Part shown: piece after piece, positions 61,534-64,000 of the stretch
Position numbering within the stretch: the stretch's first letter is position 1
Layout of the letters: each line of letters begins with the position of its first letter
Assembly (NCBI GenBank): GCA_947172415.1
Contig: OX359189.1
Coordinates: 4,230,501-4,294,500 of the forward strand
Length of the DNA: 64,000 nt
Source of the DNA: Chondrosia reniformis
Taxonomy: Eukaryota; Porifera; Demospongiae; Chondrillida; Chondrillidae
Direction: 5' to 3'
Made by a program: the position numbers and the translations under genes
Notes under the pieces: generated by a model
What the model was told of the DNA's origin: nothing
Database searches by the model: none
The model's input: the letters and a program-made list of their open reading frames with translations, nothing else

Positions 61534-64000
61534 CCAACAACTAGTACATTCAGATAGTACATAAAACTAGTACATACAACTATTTACTAGTAGACACAAC
61601 AATTACACACAACTAGTACACAACTAGTCCATATACTTACAAACAAATATTCCATACAGCTAGTATTTACAACTAGTAAATACAGAAAGTTACTAATTCA
61701 TACACCTAGTACACACAAGTAGTACATACAACTGGTACATATAACTAGTGCATGCAACTAATTACTAGTACATACAAACACCACAAACAATCAGCTCTTA
61801 CAACTAGTACATACAACTAGTACCTCCAACTAGTTCTTATAACTAGTGCATACAACTACTTACTAGAACACATATACAACAAGTACATACAACTAGTACA
61901 TAAAAGTAGTACATACAACTAGTAATTGCAACTAATAAATATAACTAGTACGTACAACAATTACACGCAACTAGAACATGGAACTAGTAAATAGAACTAG
62001 AACATACAACTTGTACATGCAACTAGTACATACAACTATTTACTAGTACGTACAACTAGTACATACAACTAGTACATATAACTACTACATACAGCTAGTA
62101 CATAAAACTAATACATGTTACTAATAGATACAAAAATTACACACAACTAGTACAACTATTCCATATACCAACAAACAAATATTCCATACAGCTAGAACTT
62201 AAAACTAGTAAATACAGATTGTTACTAATTCATACACCTAGTACATACAACTAGTACATACAACTAGTACATACAATTAGTTCTTACAACTATTACATAT
62301 TACTAGTAAATACATCTAGTTCATAAAACTTTATACCACTAGTACATAAAATTAGTACATACAATTAGTAAATACAAGTAGTACATTCAACTAGTTACTT
62401 CTACAACAACTAGTACCAACAACAATTGCACACAATTAGTAAATACAATTAATACATATAACTAGTGCATACAACAAGTATATACAACTAGTATCTAGTA
62501 CATAAAACTAGTATATAAAGCTAGTACATAAAACTAGTACATACAGCTAGAACTTACATCTAGTTACTAGTAAATACAACTAGTTCTAGTTACTAGTACA
62601 TAAAACTATTAAACAACAATAGTACATATAACTAGTACATGCAACAACTTACTAGTACATACAACGAGTACATACAATTAGTACATACATATAGTACACA
62701 CAGCTAGTACTTACATCTAGTTACTAGTACATACAACTAGTATATACAACTAGTACATATAAATAGTACATACAACAATTACACATAACTAGTACCTATA
62801 TAAAATTAGTCCATATAACTATAAACAAACAACTTGTATATACAACCAGTACATTCACCTAGTACATACAACTGGGACATATAACTAGTGCGTGCAACAA
62901 CTCATTAGTAGATACAACTAGTAAATACAATTAGTACATACAAATAGTTTATATAACAAGTGCATACAACAATTACACAAACCTACTACATACAACTAGA
63001 ACATATCTCAACTTACAACTAGTACATACAACTAGTACATACAACTATTACACAAAAATAGTACACACAACTAGTACATATAACTAGTACATGCAACTAC
63101 TTATATACTAGTAAATACAATTAAAACTTACAACTAGTAACTACAACTACTAAATATAACTAGTACATACAACAATTACACACAACTAGTACATACAACT
63201 AGTACATACAACTAGTGCATACAATTAGTACATATAACTGGTGCAGGCAACTACTTATTAGTAAAAACAACTAGTAGAGACAATTAGTACATACAACTAC
63301 TACATACAGTTAGTACATACAATGAGCACATATAACTAGTACATACAGCTAGTACATACATCTAGTTACTAGTACATACAACTAGTACACACAGCTAGTA
63401 CATACATCTAGTTACTGGTACATACAACTAGTACATACAACTAATACATACAACTGGTACATATAACTAGTACATGCAACTACTTACTAGTACATAACAA
63501 CTAGTACATGCAACTAGTACATACAACTAGTACATATAACTACTACATACAACTACTTACTAGTACATACAACTATTATATACAATGAGCACATCTAACT
63601 AGTACAAACAGCTAGTACATACATCTAGTTACTAGTACATACAACTAGTACATACAATTAGTACATTCAACTAGTTACTACTACAACAACTAGTACCAAC
63701 AACAATTGCACACAATTAGTAAATACAATTAATACATATAACTAGTGCATACAACAAGTATATACAACTAGTATCTAGTACATAAAACTAGTATATAAAG
63801 CCAGTACATAAAACTAGTACATACAGCTAGAACTTACATCTAGTTACTAGTAAATACAACTAGTATATACAACTAGTACATATAAATAGTACATACAACA
63901 ATTACACATAACTAGTACCTATATAAAATTAGTCCATATAACTATAAACAAACAACTTGTATATACAACCAGTACATTCACCTAGTACATACCACTGGGA
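61534..64000 (-). repeat. 13-bp minisatellite, right arm, to the window edge
   Basis: ACTAGTACATACA-type repeats. A block of about 1.1-1.3 kb is duplicated: GTACATTCAA with its following sequence recurs at 62,381 and 63,661 (offset 1,280), and a later marker TATATACAAC at 62,741 and 63,864 (offset 1,123). The second copy runs off the window. No gene is seen. Confidence 0.9.

Larger units (their letters stand above)
1..64000. repeat. Giant imperfect inverted repeat spanning the window, centre near 34,985
   Basis: The order of repeat classes is mirrored around about 34,985: spacer satellite, 123-bp satellite, short minisatellite, gene-like fragment, long minisatellite, satellite island with a mobile element, minisatellite. 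Each class is in + orientation on the left and reverse-complemented on the right. Matched landmarks are 33,422 with 35,156 (satellite/spacer junction), 12,228 with 44,677 (satellite/minisatellite junction), 11,018-11,320 with 44,815-45,084 (gene-like fragment), and 577-968 with 57,470-57,872 (element). Over about 190 bases of the gene-like fragment I count roughly 18 differences, so about 90% identity. Arm lengths differ because the tandem arrays have grown or shrunk independently. The true outer ends lie outside the window or cannot be resolved within minisatellite. Confidence 0.93.

Noticed and set aside
1-64000. Fold-back assembly or sequencing artefact as the cause of the palindrome
   Set aside because: Arms differ by about 10% in single-copy parts, have different array lengths, and carry arm-specific insertions with a preserved empty site. 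An artefact would give near-identical arms.

Overview
This 64 kb window is almost wholly non-coding tandem-repeat DNA from a eukaryote. I find no rRNA gene, no functional tRNA gene, no CRISPR array, no bacterial-type operon and no complete protein-coding gene. A TA-flanked pogo/Tigger-like DNA transposon, a tRNA-Leu-type SINE with a short-repeat tail, and kilobase-scale higher-order satellite repeats suggest heterochromatin of an animal, perhaps a marine invertebrate. The species cannot be named from the sequence.

The main result is the layout. The window is one giant, imperfect inverted repeat centred near 34,985. Going outward from the centre on both sides, the order is: a 145-bp spacer satellite (33,422-35,156) that itself flips orientation at the centre; a 123-bp satellite (left 12,228-33,421 in + orientation, right 35,157-44,677 in - orientation); a short 13-bp minisatellite stretch; a decayed gene-like fragment (11,018-11,320 and 44,815-45,084); about 10-12 kb of 13-bp minisatellite (GTATGTACTAGTT on the left, its complement on the right); an isolated satellite island holding a hairpin-headed mobile element (428-1,010 and 57,446-58,065); then more minisatellite. 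Several junctions between repeat classes match in sequence on the two sides. By eye the single-copy parts of the arms are about 90% identical. The arms also differ in length (about 172 against 77 satellite monomers) and in later insertions, so this is an old duplication rather than a read-folding artefact.

Insertions give a relative timeline. The hairpin-headed element at 577-968 / 57,470-57,872 sits at the same satellite position in both arms, so it predates the inverted duplication. The pogo-like element at 11,323-12,091 is in the left arm only, and the right arm keeps its exact empty TA site, so it came later. The SINE (46,330-46,623), the foldback element with adjoining unique island (48,058-48,700) and further hairpin-headed copies (10,355; 56,615; 61,329) occur in one arm only. 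Both satellites show later local amplification into higher-order repeats: 983 bp and 1,819 bp on the left, 616 bp and 1,657 bp on the right, 435 bp in the spacer, and about 2,042 bp in the right minisatellite.

The 123-bp monomer is exactly 41 codons long and stays largely open apart from one recurring stop, which raises the possibility that it arose from coding or coding-like sequence. The short open frames seen in the repeats are best explained by repeat length and composition, not by selection.
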